DNA of 64,000 bases from an uncultured Bacteroidales bacterium (GTDB lineage: Bacteria; Bacteroidota; Bacteroidia; Bacteroidales; UBA932): NCBI GenBank assembly GCA_905235085.1, contig CAJOKD010000008.1, positions 1 to 64,000 on the forward strand. The letters run 5' to 3'. The notes below the pieces were generated by a model. It was not told the origin of the DNA. It made no database searches and saw nothing but the letters and a program-made list of their open reading frames with translations. Both the position numbers and the translations under genes were made by a program. The first letter of the stretch is position 1. Each line of letters starts with the position of its first letter. This document shows positions 51,756 to 60,111 of this stretch, piece after piece.

Positions 51756-53654
51756 CTATTTGTAGATCAGCGTCATTACTGTGATGTCGTCGTTCTGGTC
51801 GATATCGCCTGTATAGGCTTTGATCGTATCCAGAAGTGAGCCGGCCAGGTCCTTGGCAGAACAATCCTTTCCGGCAGCTGATGCCCAGGCCAGCAGTCTT
51901 TCGGAGCCGAAGAGTTCCTTGGCAGAGTTTTCGGCTTCCGTGACTCCGTCTGTGTAGAGGACGATCTTGGTTCCCTTGGCGATGTACGTCTCCTGGCTTT
52001 CATATCTGAACCCGGACACCAGTCCGGCAGCAAGGTTCGGTTTCTGATCCAGGAACCGTGCTTTTCCGTCAGGCTCGACCAGGACCACAGGATTGTGTCC
52101 GGCATTGCAGTATGTCATCTTTCCGGTCTCTATATCCAGGCAAGCCAGGAAGAGGGTGACGAATATGTCCATCGGATTGTTGTCCGCGAGGGTATTGTTT
52201 ATCTTGGCCACTGCGTGGTCGGTTTCTATAAGTCCCGTCACGAAGCGCAGGGCGCTTTTGGCCAACGCCATATGGAGAGCGGCAGGTATGCCCTTGCCGG
52301 AAACGTCTCCCACAGCGAAGTAGACCTTCTTGTCCTTGATGTTGAAGTCGTAGAGATCTCCTCCGACCTGCTTGGCGGGGATGATCCTGGCGAAGATGTC
52401 CAGATGACCGTTGTCAGGGAAATCGTGTTGGAGCATCGCTTCCTGTATCCTGCTGGCGATGGACAGTTCGTTGGCGTAACGCTCGTTCGCGGCAGTGGAT
52501 TCTTTCAGGTTCTCGACATATTCTTTCAGTGATACCTGCATATTGTCGAATGAGTCCTTCAGCTCCAGGATTTCGTCGTTGTGGGTTACTTCCGGGAGTC
52601 TGGTGTCGAAATTGCCTCCAGCTATCTCCTTGGCAGAAGCAGTCAATCTCTTGAGTGGTTTGAGCAATCTCCTTACTATAAGGCCGCAGAGCAGGCCCAT
52701 AAGCAATACCGACAGCAAGCTGACAGGGAGCAGGAAATTCCGCATCTTGATCGTGGTCGCCGCGACTTCCTTGAACTTGTAGAATACGCAGATGGACCAC
52801 CCGTTGGACAGGGTCCCGTAGCTTACCATAGTCCGCTCGGAGTCGTTCTTACCAAGTATCGTAGTGCCATTCCTGCCTTCCACCAGGGATTTTGAGAGTT
52901 CCAGGAATCCCTGGTCATTCAACTGGTCGGCTACATCGAAGATAGTTACAAGGTCGGCGTTGCTTCCGGATTCCAGGTCAGCTGCCACGATAGTGCCGGT
53001 CTTTGTCGTGAGGATAGTCTGTGATTCGCTGTCCAGCTGCAGCGAGTCGATGATTTCGCTGAGGAGCTTGATCTCGATGTCAGCGGTGATCACACCGAGG
53101 GCGTTTCCGTCGAAACCAGTGATAGGGTAGCTGAAAGTAGTCATCAGCTTCTCTCCGCCATCGGTATCGTGGTATGGCTCGCTCCAACTTGGTTCAAGGG
53201 TATAGAACGGGCGGAACCAGTCTCTTTCTAAATAGTTGTACTCGTCACTCCCGAGCTGCTTGGAATGGATCCCTGAATCCGAGCGCCAGGAATACGGGCA
53301 GAAATACTTCCTGCCCCTCAGGAGGGTGTCCCCGATAGCTATGGCAGAACCGGTTATCACAGGGGTTTCCTCAACGAACCTCTTTGTGATCGTATACAGT
53401 TTCGCGTCATTCGTTACGCTCTCCCTTGCCACCCAGGCGACGGCTTCAGTCTTGGCTTCCGTGCTCTTGAGTACCTGCTCTATCTTTGCGGAAGATATTT
53501 CGAGCATATCGGCAGCAGATTCCTTGGCTTGAGCCATCAGCGCCCTGTTGGTGACACGGCCGATATAGGCTGTACTGAGGATATAAAGCAGCGCGACTCC
53601 TGCGGCTACGTACAAAGCGACCCTGGATGCCAGGGAAAGTTGTCTCCTTTTCAT
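51756..53654 (-). CDS. membrane sensor SpoIIE/RsbU-type serine phosphatase
   Basis: 632 residues. TM1 about 12-33, a large extracytoplasmic Cache-like sensor (about 34-303; FRPFYTLEPSWSEPYHD, ITADIEI), TM2 about 305-327, HAMP (about 328-380), a short coiled coil, then a PP2C/SpoIIE phosphatase (about 395-632) with GGDLYDF (431-437), GDVSGKGIPAAL and YTDGVTEA metal ligands, and a final DDITVM. Such enzymes remove phosphate from STAS-domain antagonists. The start overlaps the upstream stop (ATGA), making it the third gene of the synthetase - hydrolase/kinase - phosphatase operon. The probable substrate STAS protein is encoded nearby at 56635. Confidence 0.93.
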   Translation of the reverse strand: MKRRQLSLASRVALYVAAGVALLYILSTAYIGRVTNRALMAQAKESAADMLEISSAKIEQVLKSTEAKTEAVAWVARESVTNDAKLYTITKRFVEETPVITGSAIAIGDTLLRGRKYFCPYSWRSDSGIHSKQLGSDEYNYLERDWFRPFYTLEPSWSEPYHDTDGGEKLMTTFSYPITGFDGNALGVITADIEIKLLSEIIDSLQLDSESQTILTTKTGTIVAADLESGSNADLVTIFDVADQLNDQGFLELSKSLVEGRNGTTILGKNDSERTMVSYGTLSNGWSICVFYKFKEVAATTIKMRNFLLPVSLLSVLLMGLLCGLIVRRLLKPLKRLTASAKEIAGGNFDTRLPEVTHNDEILELKDSFDNMQVSLKEYVENLKESTAANERYANELSIASRIQEAMLQHDFPDNGHLDIFARIIPAKQVGGDLYDFNIKDKKVYFAVGDVSGKGIPAALHMALAKSALRFVTGLIETDHAVAKINNTLADNNPMDIFVTLFLACLDIETGKMTYCNAGHNPVVLVEPDGKARFLDQKPNLAAGLVSGFRYESQETYIAKGTKIVLYTDGVTEAENSAKELFGSERLLAWASAAGKDCSAKDLAGSLLDTIKAYTGDIDQNDDITVMTLIYK

Positions 53655-55072
53655 CTTGCCAGCAGGTTTTTACGTATGTATTCCATATGATTGTCAGGGA
53701 TGTCGGCCAGAGTGCTGAAATACACCATATATAAGGCAGCGATGGGTTTCAGGGTATCTTCGACCGATTCGATGCTTTTCGAGCTGCCGAAATATTCCCT
53801 GACGAAAACTTCCCAGAACCGTACTATGTTCTTCTGGCTCGTATGATAGTTCGGCATATTGAACTCTTCGTCGTTGTTCCGTGCGATGTGGAACAGCATA
53901 CCGAGGTCGAATACAGGATTGCCGAAACGGAAATCAGCCATATCGATCCAGTAGTCCGACGTTCCGTCAGTTATGATGTTGCCGAAGTGCAGGTCTCCGT
54001 GGAGGCAGGTCTGGGCGGAAGGGACTGACCGGACGAATTCGTGCATCTTTTTCTTCTCCTCGTCCGTGAAGTGCTTGTTGATGGAAATCTTCTGGTTGAA
54101 GAAATCCTTGACGTTCCCGAATACAGTCGTATTGCAAGGGGTTGAATGAAGCTTCTTTGCAGCTCTTGCGAACCGGACGGCGAATTCATCGGTCCTCCCG
54201 GGCTCGTCGGAGATTGAACGCGCGAACGATTTCTTCGGGCTTATGAGCTGGAACTCTACACCCAGCCTTTTGCCGTCGGTCACTATACGGCCGACCCGTG
54301 GGGTGTTGACTCCCATAGATACAAGTGTCTTTACGACTCTCTGCTCGCGGAATGGTACTTCTTCGGGGATAAAGTCCTTGTACAGCTTCACCATCGTCTT
54401 GCCATCCTTGGCGTTATAGCTCTCGGCAGTGTATCCTTCACCGCTGCGCACATAGTCTTCAATGTCGATCGGAGAAGGTTTCTCAGTAGATACGCCTTTG
54501 TAAAAGACTTTGTTGATCAGGAACACGAATTCCTTGTATGCATCGGTGTCGGCCAGAGGGGAGAGGCAGCGGGCGAGGGCGCAGAACCGCCATTCGTGCT
54601 CCGACTTGTCCTTGACGTGGAACAGGTTCCAGATGGTGTCTCCGGAGATGGCATAGTCCTTCGCGATGGCCCTCATATTCGAGAGTTTGTCGGCAAGTGC
54701 GACTATCTTGGCATCATGGGGGGCTGCTCCCAGCCTGTTGATCGAGTCCTGCTTGCGGTCGTGCCAGCTCTCCTCGGCGGATTTGCCATTTATGCTTACA
54801 TCGCTTTCGCATTCTACCAGGGACGCCACTCTTTCTCCGAAATTGTCCTTGATAATCTCAATGGTCACCGGAGTGTCCTCCACAGTGTCGTGAAGGATGG
54901 CTGCAGCGAGGATTTCCTGGTCATCAGTGATTGTGGCGGCTATCTCGGCAGCCTCCATAGGATGTATGATATACGGGAAGCCCTTGCCCCTCCTTTCTGT
55001 GCCCTGGTGCGCATTGACTGCGAAGATGACTGCCTTGTCGAACAGGCTCGTGTCAAGATGATTGTTGGCCAT
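53651..55072 (-). CDS. fusion of RSH-type (p)ppGpp hydrolase and choline-kinase-like phosphotransferase
   Basis: 473 residues. Residues 1 to about 185 are an HD hydrolase of the RelA/SpoT kind: His37, His61-Asp62, Glu65-Asp66, Asp128 and Asn132 have exactly the spacing of the catalytic residues of the streptococcal Rel enzyme (53, 77-78, 81-82, 144, 148). Residues about 205-473 are an APH/choline-kinase-like phosphotransferase similar to the TIGR02172 family, with MVKLYK, the Brenner motif CLHGDLHFGNI (357-366) and WIDMADFRFG. Both active sites look intact. The synthetase is encoded separately by the gene just upstream. No substrate can be named for the kinase half. Confidence 0.88.
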   Translation of the reverse strand: MANNHLDTSLFDKAVIFAVNAHQGTERRGKGFPYIIHPMEAAEIAATITDDQEILAAAILHDTVEDTPVTIEIIKDNFGERVASLVECESDVSINGKSAEESWHDRKQDSINRLGAAPHDAKIVALADKLSNMRAIAKDYAISGDTIWNLFHVKDKSEHEWRFCALARCLSPLADTDAYKEFVFLINKVFYKGVSTEKPSPIDIEDYVRSGEGYTAESYNAKDGKTMVKLYKDFIPEEVPFREQRVVKTLVSMGVNTPRVGRIVTDGKRLGVEFQLISPKKSFARSISDEPGRTDEFAVRFARAAKKLHSTPCNTTVFGNVKDFFNQKISINKHFTDEEKKKMHEFVRSVPSAQTCLHGDLHFGNIITDGTSDYWIDMADFRFGNPVFDLGMLFHIARNNDEEFNMPNYHTSQKNIVRFWEVFVREYFGSSKSIESVEDTLKPIAALYMVYFSTLADIPDNHMEYIRKNLLAR

Positions 55073-55074
55073 CG

Positions 55075-56175
55075 TCAGTTGATATTGAGTTTCTGAAGCT
55101 GTGAAAGGATCCTTTCTGCAGCTATGGTGTTGTTGGATGATTCACCGTAGAGTTCGTCGAGTATCCATTTGATACCCATCAGTCCGGCACCCTTGGATTT
55201 GGCGTGCACCAGGCATAGGTTCTGGACGGCCACGGTGGATGAGATAATGTCCAGGTCCGTTCCACCGATCTGGAATACGGCCAGCCTGAATGCATTGTCG
55301 GAGCATTCCTTCCGGATAGCTTCTACGTCTCCCAGGTTCTTGCATCCGAGGGAGAGGAATACCCTGAGGAAAGGCATCATATTGGCCGGCACTATCTCTG
55401 CCTGGTTGATGGCCGCTATCCTTTCATTCAGTTTCTTGAACGGTTCCAGGCTGAGGTAGCTCTTGAATGTATCTCCATTGAGAGGCACTTCGGTGAAGTT
55501 CCCGCTGGCGACCAGGCTCTGTACTTTCCGCCGGTAGTCGGTTATGTCTTTCCTGATCAGCGAGATCTCGTCGTCGGCAAGTTCCAGCAGACCAGCCAGC
55601 CTGTTCAGGCTCCTGATGTACTGTTTCGGGATTTCCACTCCTGTCTTGTAGCCCGTATCGTGGTAGAGGTTCGCCCATGCGTGCTGAAGGATCGACCTCA
55701 TCTGGACTTCGAAGCGTATCCGGTTCAATTCCGGATGCTCGGGATCGTGATACAGGTTCTCCGGAATCTTGCAGATGTAATGGAGGGACATATATCCGAA
55801 GCTGTCCAGGTCGTGCATTTTCCGTTTGTCCACGCTGTTGTCCCAGTCGATTTCGAAGAGATTCTCTATGAGGGCGGCAACCTTGTCTACTTCGTCGTTG
55901 TAGAATGTGATGATACGGGTGCCCAGTATGTCCGTCAGGTCTTCCAGGCAGCTGTACTTGCTGCCTTTAAGCTCCAGTTTTCCGGCAAGGCTGGATTCGG
56001 TCTTGATCCGTGATTCGAAGGCTGCGACCAGGATATTATTGTCCTGGAGGCATTTCCTGATGACGTCGGACACAACTTCCCTCATCTTTTCATAGACGGG
56101 AATCCTCGCGCAGTAGTCTTCGAGGATCAGGGTGCTATGCAGGTCAAGTCTATAGTTAGCAGGAGATTCTGGCAT
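55075..56175 (-). CDS. RelA/SpoT-type nucleotide pyrophosphokinase (alarmone synthetase)
   Basis: 366 residues. The synthetase domain (about 20-180) has all main motifs: FESRIKTESSLAGKL (Arg56, Lys58), LTDILGTRIITF (Asp82), FGYMSLHYI (Tyr128, His132) and RFEVQMRSILQHAWANLYHD (Glu156). It makes (p)ppGpp or a related alarmone from ATP and GDP/GTP. No HD hydrolase, TGS or ACT domain is present. The C-terminal half (about 180-366) is helical and unlike known small alarmone synthetases, which are about 210-260 residues. First gene of the operon; ends 2 bases before the hydrolase/kinase gene. Confidence 0.9.
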   Translation of the reverse strand: MPESPANYRLDLHSTLILEDYCARIPVYEKMREVVSDVIRKCLQDNNILVAAFESRIKTESSLAGKLELKGSKYSCLEDLTDILGTRIITFYNDEVDKVAALIENLFEIDWDNSVDKRKMHDLDSFGYMSLHYICKIPENLYHDPEHPELNRIRFEVQMRSILQHAWANLYHDTGYKTGVEIPKQYIRSLNRLAGLLELADDEISLIRKDITDYRRKVQSLVASGNFTEVPLNGDTFKSYLSLEPFKKLNERIAAINQAEIVPANMMPFLRVFLSLGCKNLGDVEAIRKECSDNAFRLAVFQIGGTDLDIISSTVAVQNLCLVHAKSKGAGLMGIKWILDELYGESSNNTIAAERILSQLQKLNIN

Positions 56176-56189
56176 ATCGTATGCATTAG

Positions 56190-56221
56190 TTTTACAAAAT
56201 TACAAATATTTGCTAATTTTG
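56190..56221 (+). promoter_or_regulatory. promoter of the RsbW/RsbV-like pair
   Basis: TTTT (56190-56193), a 20-bp spacer and TAATTTTG (56214-56221). The start codon at 56228 lies only six bases beyond, so the transcript may be nearly leaderless. Confidence 0.6.
56195..56202 (-). promoter_or_regulatory. -7 element of the alarmone synthetase operon
   Basis: Minus-strand TAATTTTG, identical to the -7 box of the divergent promoter and lying within its spacer. The two promoters overlap, so RNA polymerase binding may be mutually exclusive. No clear -33 element. Confidence 0.4.
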
Positions 56222-56227
56222 CGACAT

Positions 56228-56632
56228 ATGACCACACGAATAGTTCCTATAGCCGGCAAAACAGCCGAAATAATCGAGACTGTGATGACCAGTCCCGATG
56301 TCCCTCAGGATGAGGGACTTCGTTTCAAGATAAGGCTCTCCGTCGAGGAAATCGCCGAGAACATCGTCACATATGCCTACAATAACGGCAACGGGTTCCT
56401 GGAGATTTCAACTTCCCTCGACGAGAACGGTGTGCTTACGATTTCGTTCAAGGATGCAGGTGTGCCGTTCAATCCTCTCGAGAAGGAGGATCCGGACATC
56501 ACCTTGAGCTTGGATGAGCGCCCTGTGGGCGGATTGGGGATTTACATCTGCAAGAAGATGATGGACTCGGTCAGCTATGTATTCGAAGATGGCTGCAACA
56601 ACTTTACTATGACAATCAAGACAAGGAAATAG
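56228..56632 (+). CDS. RsbW-like ATP-binding anti-sigma-type regulator
   Basis: 134 residues from ATG 56228. GHKL ATPase fold with N-box VEEIAENIVTYAYNNG (about 40-55), G1 box KDAGVPFNP, and G2 box VGGLGIYICKKMMD. This is the serine-kinase/anti-sigma type that phosphorylates STAS antagonists in partner switching. No sigma factor gene lies nearby, so its second partner is unknown. The STAS gene follows 2 bases later. Confidence 0.92.
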   Translation: MTTRIVPIAGKTAEIIETVMTSPDVPQDEGLRFKIRLSVEEIAENIVTYAYNNGNGFLEISTSLDENGVLTISFKDAGVPFNPLEKEDPDITLSLDERPVGGLGIYICKKMMDSVSYVFEDGCNNFTMTIKTRK

Positions 56633-56634
56633 CG

Positions 56635-56937
56635 ATGGAAGTAATCATAAACCAAGAGGAAGGCAAGACTTACGTCAAACTCACAGGCCGTCTTGACACT
56701 ACGAACACCACAGCATTCCAGGCGGATATCGAGCCGTTGTTCACGATGGAACATCCTGACATCGAGCTGGATTGCACCGATATGGAATATACTTCCAGCC
56801 AGGGGCTCAGGGCTTTCCTGATGCTTCAGAAAAGCGTTTCCGCACGCGGAGGCAAGCTGGTAATGACGAATATGAAACCTCAGGTGAGGGAAGTGTTCGA
56901 CATCACAGGTTTCTCGACGATCATAAACATCCGTTAG
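56635..56937 (+). CDS. RsbV-like STAS-domain anti-sigma factor antagonist
   Basis: 100 residues, a single STAS domain. The phospho-acceptor loop is DMEYTSSQGLRAF; by alignment with RsbV, Ser55 is the residue phosphorylated by the kinase and dephosphorylated by the SpoIIE-type phosphatase. The substrate and its two probable modifying enzymes are therefore encoded within 5 kb of each other. Ends 3 bases before the convergent membrane-protein gene. Confidence 0.93.
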   Translation: MEVIINQEEGKTYVKLTGRLDTTNTTAFQADIEPLFTMEHPDIELDCTDMEYTSSQGLRAFLMLQKSVSARGGKLVMTNMKPQVREVFDITGFSTIINIR

Positions 56938-56940
56938 CCT

Positions 56941-57951
56941 CTACATCGAAAGCTGGTTCAAGGTATTCTCTTCGATAGCCTTGGTTTTACCCATTATGCT
57001 GGTGAGCATCAGCATATTCGTAGCTACGTCCGCCACTTCGCGGTCGGTCGTGCCGTTGAGTATGTACCAGTTCCGGTCACTGTCGTCTATGCTCTCAACG
57101 AAATCGATGTTGGGATAGCGGCTCTGGATGCTGTCGCGGAATACGCCCGTATATAGCTGGCAGAGATTGCCTACTTCGACGTCGAGATTCTCCTTGACGC
57201 TCTTTTCCTGTTCTTCGCAGTAGGTCTTCTTTATGTCGTTGAAGGCCTTGTCGTGCTTGATGTCGGTCTTTTCACCGTCCACCTGGAGTATCTCGCAGCG
57301 TTCGATGTCGCCGTGGTCAGGCTCGAGTTCGCTGCTTATGTCGTGCAGCTTGGTGAACTTGACTCCCGAGAACAGGATCTTCCCTCCGTCGATGCTGTAT
57401 TTGATCTTCGAGAAGTCGATTCCGATGGCCACTTTGTAGTAGAACTTGTGGATGTACTGGATCTTCTTTTCCCCGCTTTCTCCTATGAATACGGTCCACC
57501 AGTTCAGTTCTGGGATACGGTATTTCTCAGGATCGAGTTTCTCCAGGAAGTCTTCCTTGACGACGTAGCCTTTCTTTGCGAACTCCATCTGCTCGAGCTT
57601 GAAAGTGTAGTTGATGGCAGTCGGGATGCTATCAGTCTGCTCCTTCGTGTCCAGTTGGGAAGTGAGTTCCTGGTTCTCGATCTCGAGTCTGGTGACTTTG
57701 GATTCCAGCTCTTTCTGTTCCTCGATCCGGGCGGAGAGCTCTTTCTGCTTCGCTTCGAGTTCGGAATCCATCAGCTTGTTGACCGGCCTGAAAGCCAGGA
57801 CAGTAAGCAGTACCGTGATGACATTCGACAGTACGATGGCCACCGGATGCATAAGTCCCGGGAAAAAGATGAATACGGCTATGTTCAATCCTATCAGCAA
57901 GGCACATACCGCAACGAGGATGTAATCCTTTATGTGTTCTATCTTTGACAT
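56941..57951 (-). CDS. unknown membrane protein with coiled coil
   Basis: 336 residues. Two hydrophobic segments close together (about 9-31, YILVAVCALLIGLNIAVFIFF, and 37-56, VAIVLSNVITVLLTVLAF), a coiled coil (about 60-105, EAKQKELSARIEEQKELESK), then a cytoplasmic-looking soluble region with many charged residues (WWTVFIGESGEKKIQYIHKF, CEILQVDGEKTDIKHDK) and an end MLMLTSIMGKTKAIEENTLNQLSM. No family recognised. It is 5 bases downstream of the EIIC-like gene, so the two are co-transcribed and may form a transport or sensing unit. Confidence 0.8.
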   Translation of the reverse strand: MSKIEHIKDYILVAVCALLIGLNIAVFIFFPGLMHPVAIVLSNVITVLLTVLAFRPVNKLMDSELEAKQKELSARIEEQKELESKVTRLEIENQELTSQLDTKEQTDSIPTAINYTFKLEQMEFAKKGYVVKEDFLEKLDPEKYRIPELNWWTVFIGESGEKKIQYIHKFYYKVAIGIDFSKIKYSIDGGKILFSGVKFTKLHDISSELEPDHGDIERCEILQVDGEKTDIKHDKAFNDIKKTYCEEQEKSVKENLDVEVGNLCQLYTGVFRDSIQSRYPNIDFVESIDDSDRNWYILNGTTDREVADVATNMLMLTSIMGKTKAIEENTLNQLSM

Positions 57952-57956
57952 TCCTA

Positions 57957-59066
57957 TTAGTTGTTAAGCTTCAAGTCTCCTTCTTTGATCCAGCCGATCT
58001 TTCTCTCTATCTCTCCGAATATCAGGCAGATAATAGCAGGTAATACAACGCAGACGAGAGCCAGGCCGATCCAGTCCACAGCGGCAGGAACCATCTTCGA
58101 GGCTCCGTTCGCCAGAGCGGCTGCCGAAGGCTCCACCCACCCGGTCCAGACTCCGATAGGACCGCAGAGTCCGCAGGTTCCCATTCCTGAATTGATGGCT
58201 GCTCCGTTCATCTGCAGGTGGAATATGCAGGTTGCCACTGGACCGGTGATGAGACTGGTCAGGATCGGAGCTATCCATATTTTCGGATTATGGATTATGT
58301 TGCCCATCTGCAGCATACTCGTACCGAGTCCCTGGCTGACGATTCCGCCCCAGCGGTTCTCGCGGAAGCTCATCACAGCGAAGCCTACCATCTGGGCGCA
58401 GCATCCTGCCACTGCCGCACCTCCGGCTAGTCCCGTAAGAGCCAGGGCAGCGCATATCGCGGCGGAAGAGATGGGGAGGGTAAGTGCGATTCCCACGACG
58501 GCAGCCACGACCATACCCATGATGAACGGCTGCTGCTCGGTTGCCCACATAATCAATTTTCCGATCCAGGAAGCTGCCGATCCTATCGGCGCTGCTATGA
58601 GGGAGGCTATGCCTATACCGGCAAGTATCGTTACGATAGGGGTGACCAGGATATCGATCTTGGTTTCCTTGCTGACCATCTTGCCCGCTTCGGCTGCGAT
58701 TATCGCAACGAAATAAACGGCCAGCGGACCTCCGGCTCCTCCCAATGCGTTGGTAGCGTAGCCGACCGGAACCAGCGAGAACAGTACCATCCCCGGTGCG
58801 TGCAGTGCCGTTCCTATCGCGACTGCCATTGCCGGACCTACCATAGCCGATGCAAGACTTCCGATGGTATAGCCTTGGCCTGCTATCGTTACTACCGATG
58901 AAGTGAGGAACCCGATATTGAACTGGGCTCCGAGGGTATTGAGGATAGTCCCGACGAGAAGGGTGCAGAACAACCCCTGCGCCATCGCGGACATTGCGTC
59001 TATACCATATCTCTTGAGAGAGAATACTATGTCCTTCCTCTTCAGGAAATCGCTGAACCTGCTCAT
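57957..59066 (-). CDS. PTS EIIC-like membrane permease, orphan
   Basis: 369 residues with about nine hydrophobic helices and Gly/Ala-rich motifs (ALGGAGGPLAVYFVAIIAAEAG, NIIHNPKIWIAPILTSLITGPVA, GTCGLCGPIGVW). Matches the short EIIC_2 group of PTS-like permeases, which lack EIIA and EIIB domains. No phosphotransferase proteins are encoded in the window, and Bacteroidales generally lack a full PTS, so it probably transports without phosphorylation. First gene of a pair with the coiled-coil membrane protein. Confidence 0.85.
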   Translation of the reverse strand: MSRFSDFLKRKDIVFSLKRYGIDAMSAMAQGLFCTLLVGTILNTLGAQFNIGFLTSSVVTIAGQGYTIGSLASAMVGPAMAVAIGTALHAPGMVLFSLVPVGYATNALGGAGGPLAVYFVAIIAAEAGKMVSKETKIDILVTPIVTILAGIGIASLIAAPIGSAASWIGKLIMWATEQQPFIMGMVVAAVVGIALTLPISSAAICAALALTGLAGGAAVAGCCAQMVGFAVMSFRENRWGGIVSQGLGTSMLQMGNIIHNPKIWIAPILTSLITGPVATCIFHLQMNGAAINSGMGTCGLCGPIGVWTGWVEPSAAALANGASKMVPAAVDWIGLALVCVVLPAIICLIFGEIERKIGWIKEGDLKLNN

Positions 59067-59073
59067 CTTGAGT

Positions 59074-60000
59074 CTATTTGAAGACAGGCATCGAGTGCCC
59101 TCTCCACTGCTTTGGGATTGTCAGGCCGAGAGCCTCAGCCAAGGTAGCAGAGAGATCGTATTGCATCATGAAGTCGGTCAGTTCGCCCTTCCGTGCGACG
59201 TTCTTTCCGCAGATGACGAATGGGGTCTCCATCTCTTCGAGGGTGAATCCTCCGTGTCCTTTGCCCTTCCCGCCGTGGTCGGAGCCGATCACGATGATGC
59301 TCTTTTCGTAAATACCCTCATCCTTGAGTGCCTGGATGATCATAGCGATGGCATTGTCGGTCTCTTTCAGGCACTTCTGGTAATCCTCCGATTCCCAGCC
59401 GTATTTGTGACCGGCTTCATCCACGTCGCCGATGTAGAAGGTGAAGAAATGCGGATGCATCTCCTTGATGCATCTGACGGCTCTTTCGCGGGTATATTTT
59501 TCAAGAGTATATCCTCCTCCCTTGTTGTGATATCCGGGATCATACAGGTGAAAGTCCATAGAGAGAGTATCAACGACAGGGCCTATTCCATCCCAGTTAT
59601 ATATGCAGGCGGATTTCCTGTCGGGCCTCTGGTCGCTCAGAAGGGTATATATCGTCACAGGCATACCGTTCCCGCTGAGCCCATATGCTTCTATGTCAGG
59701 CTTGGATGAGTTCCATTTGTAGTAGCCGTGCATCTCCGTAGGCACTCCCATAAAGATGGTCGCCCAGTTGATGGCAGACGCCGAAGGCATAGCTGAGCGT
59801 TTGTGGAATGTATAGCAGCCGTTCTCCATAAGATACTTGACGGTCGGCATATTGTCGACCTTGTCCTTGAACGATTGCGTAGCCCAGCCGTCGATGGCTA
59901 TGAACACTACATATTCAGCCTTCGGCTTGGGCCTTTTGGCTTCGGACTGGAAGGGGAGCACGAGGGCCGCGATGAAGATTGCAAGGAAAAACCGTTTCAT
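59074..60000 (-). CDS. alkaline-phosphatase-superfamily phosphodiesterase/sulfatase-like enzyme
   Basis: 308 residues from ATG 60000 (signal peptide MKRFFLAIFIAALVLPFQSEA); a reading from 60030 adds 10 residues. Metal and nucleophile motifs of the nucleotide pyrophosphatase/phosphodiesterase type are visible: VFIAIDGWATQ (Asp), MPSASAINWATIFMG (nucleophile Ser), GDVDEAGHKYGW (Asp, His), SDHGGKGKGHGGF (Asp, His, His). It is likely a periplasmic phosphomonoesterase or phosphodiesterase; substrate unknown. Confidence 0.9.
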   Translation of the reverse strand: MKRFFLAIFIAALVLPFQSEAKRPKPKAEYVVFIAIDGWATQSFKDKVDNMPTVKYLMENGCYTFHKRSAMPSASAINWATIFMGVPTEMHGYYKWNSSKPDIEAYGLSGNGMPVTIYTLLSDQRPDRKSACIYNWDGIGPVVDTLSMDFHLYDPGYHNKGGGYTLEKYTRERAVRCIKEMHPHFFTFYIGDVDEAGHKYGWESEDYQKCLKETDNAIAMIIQALKDEGIYEKSIIVIGSDHGGKGKGHGGFTLEEMETPFVICGKNVARKGELTDFMMQYDLSATLAEALGLTIPKQWRGHSMPVFK

Positions 60001-60066
60001 AACAAAGGATATATGAGGTTGATTTCTCAAATATACGCAACTTTTCCTTTACTTGAATATTTTGAT

Positions 60067-60074
60067 TAAATTTG
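60067..60074 (+). promoter_or_regulatory. -7 element of the scaffold-GGGtGRT operon
   Basis: TAAATTTG fits TAnnTTTG; the -33 region is poor. Leader of about 35 bases to ATG 60112. Confidence 0.5.
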
Positions 60075-60111
60075 CACGATTGACAAAAATCAAGTTTTAT
60101 ACGAAACAAAT

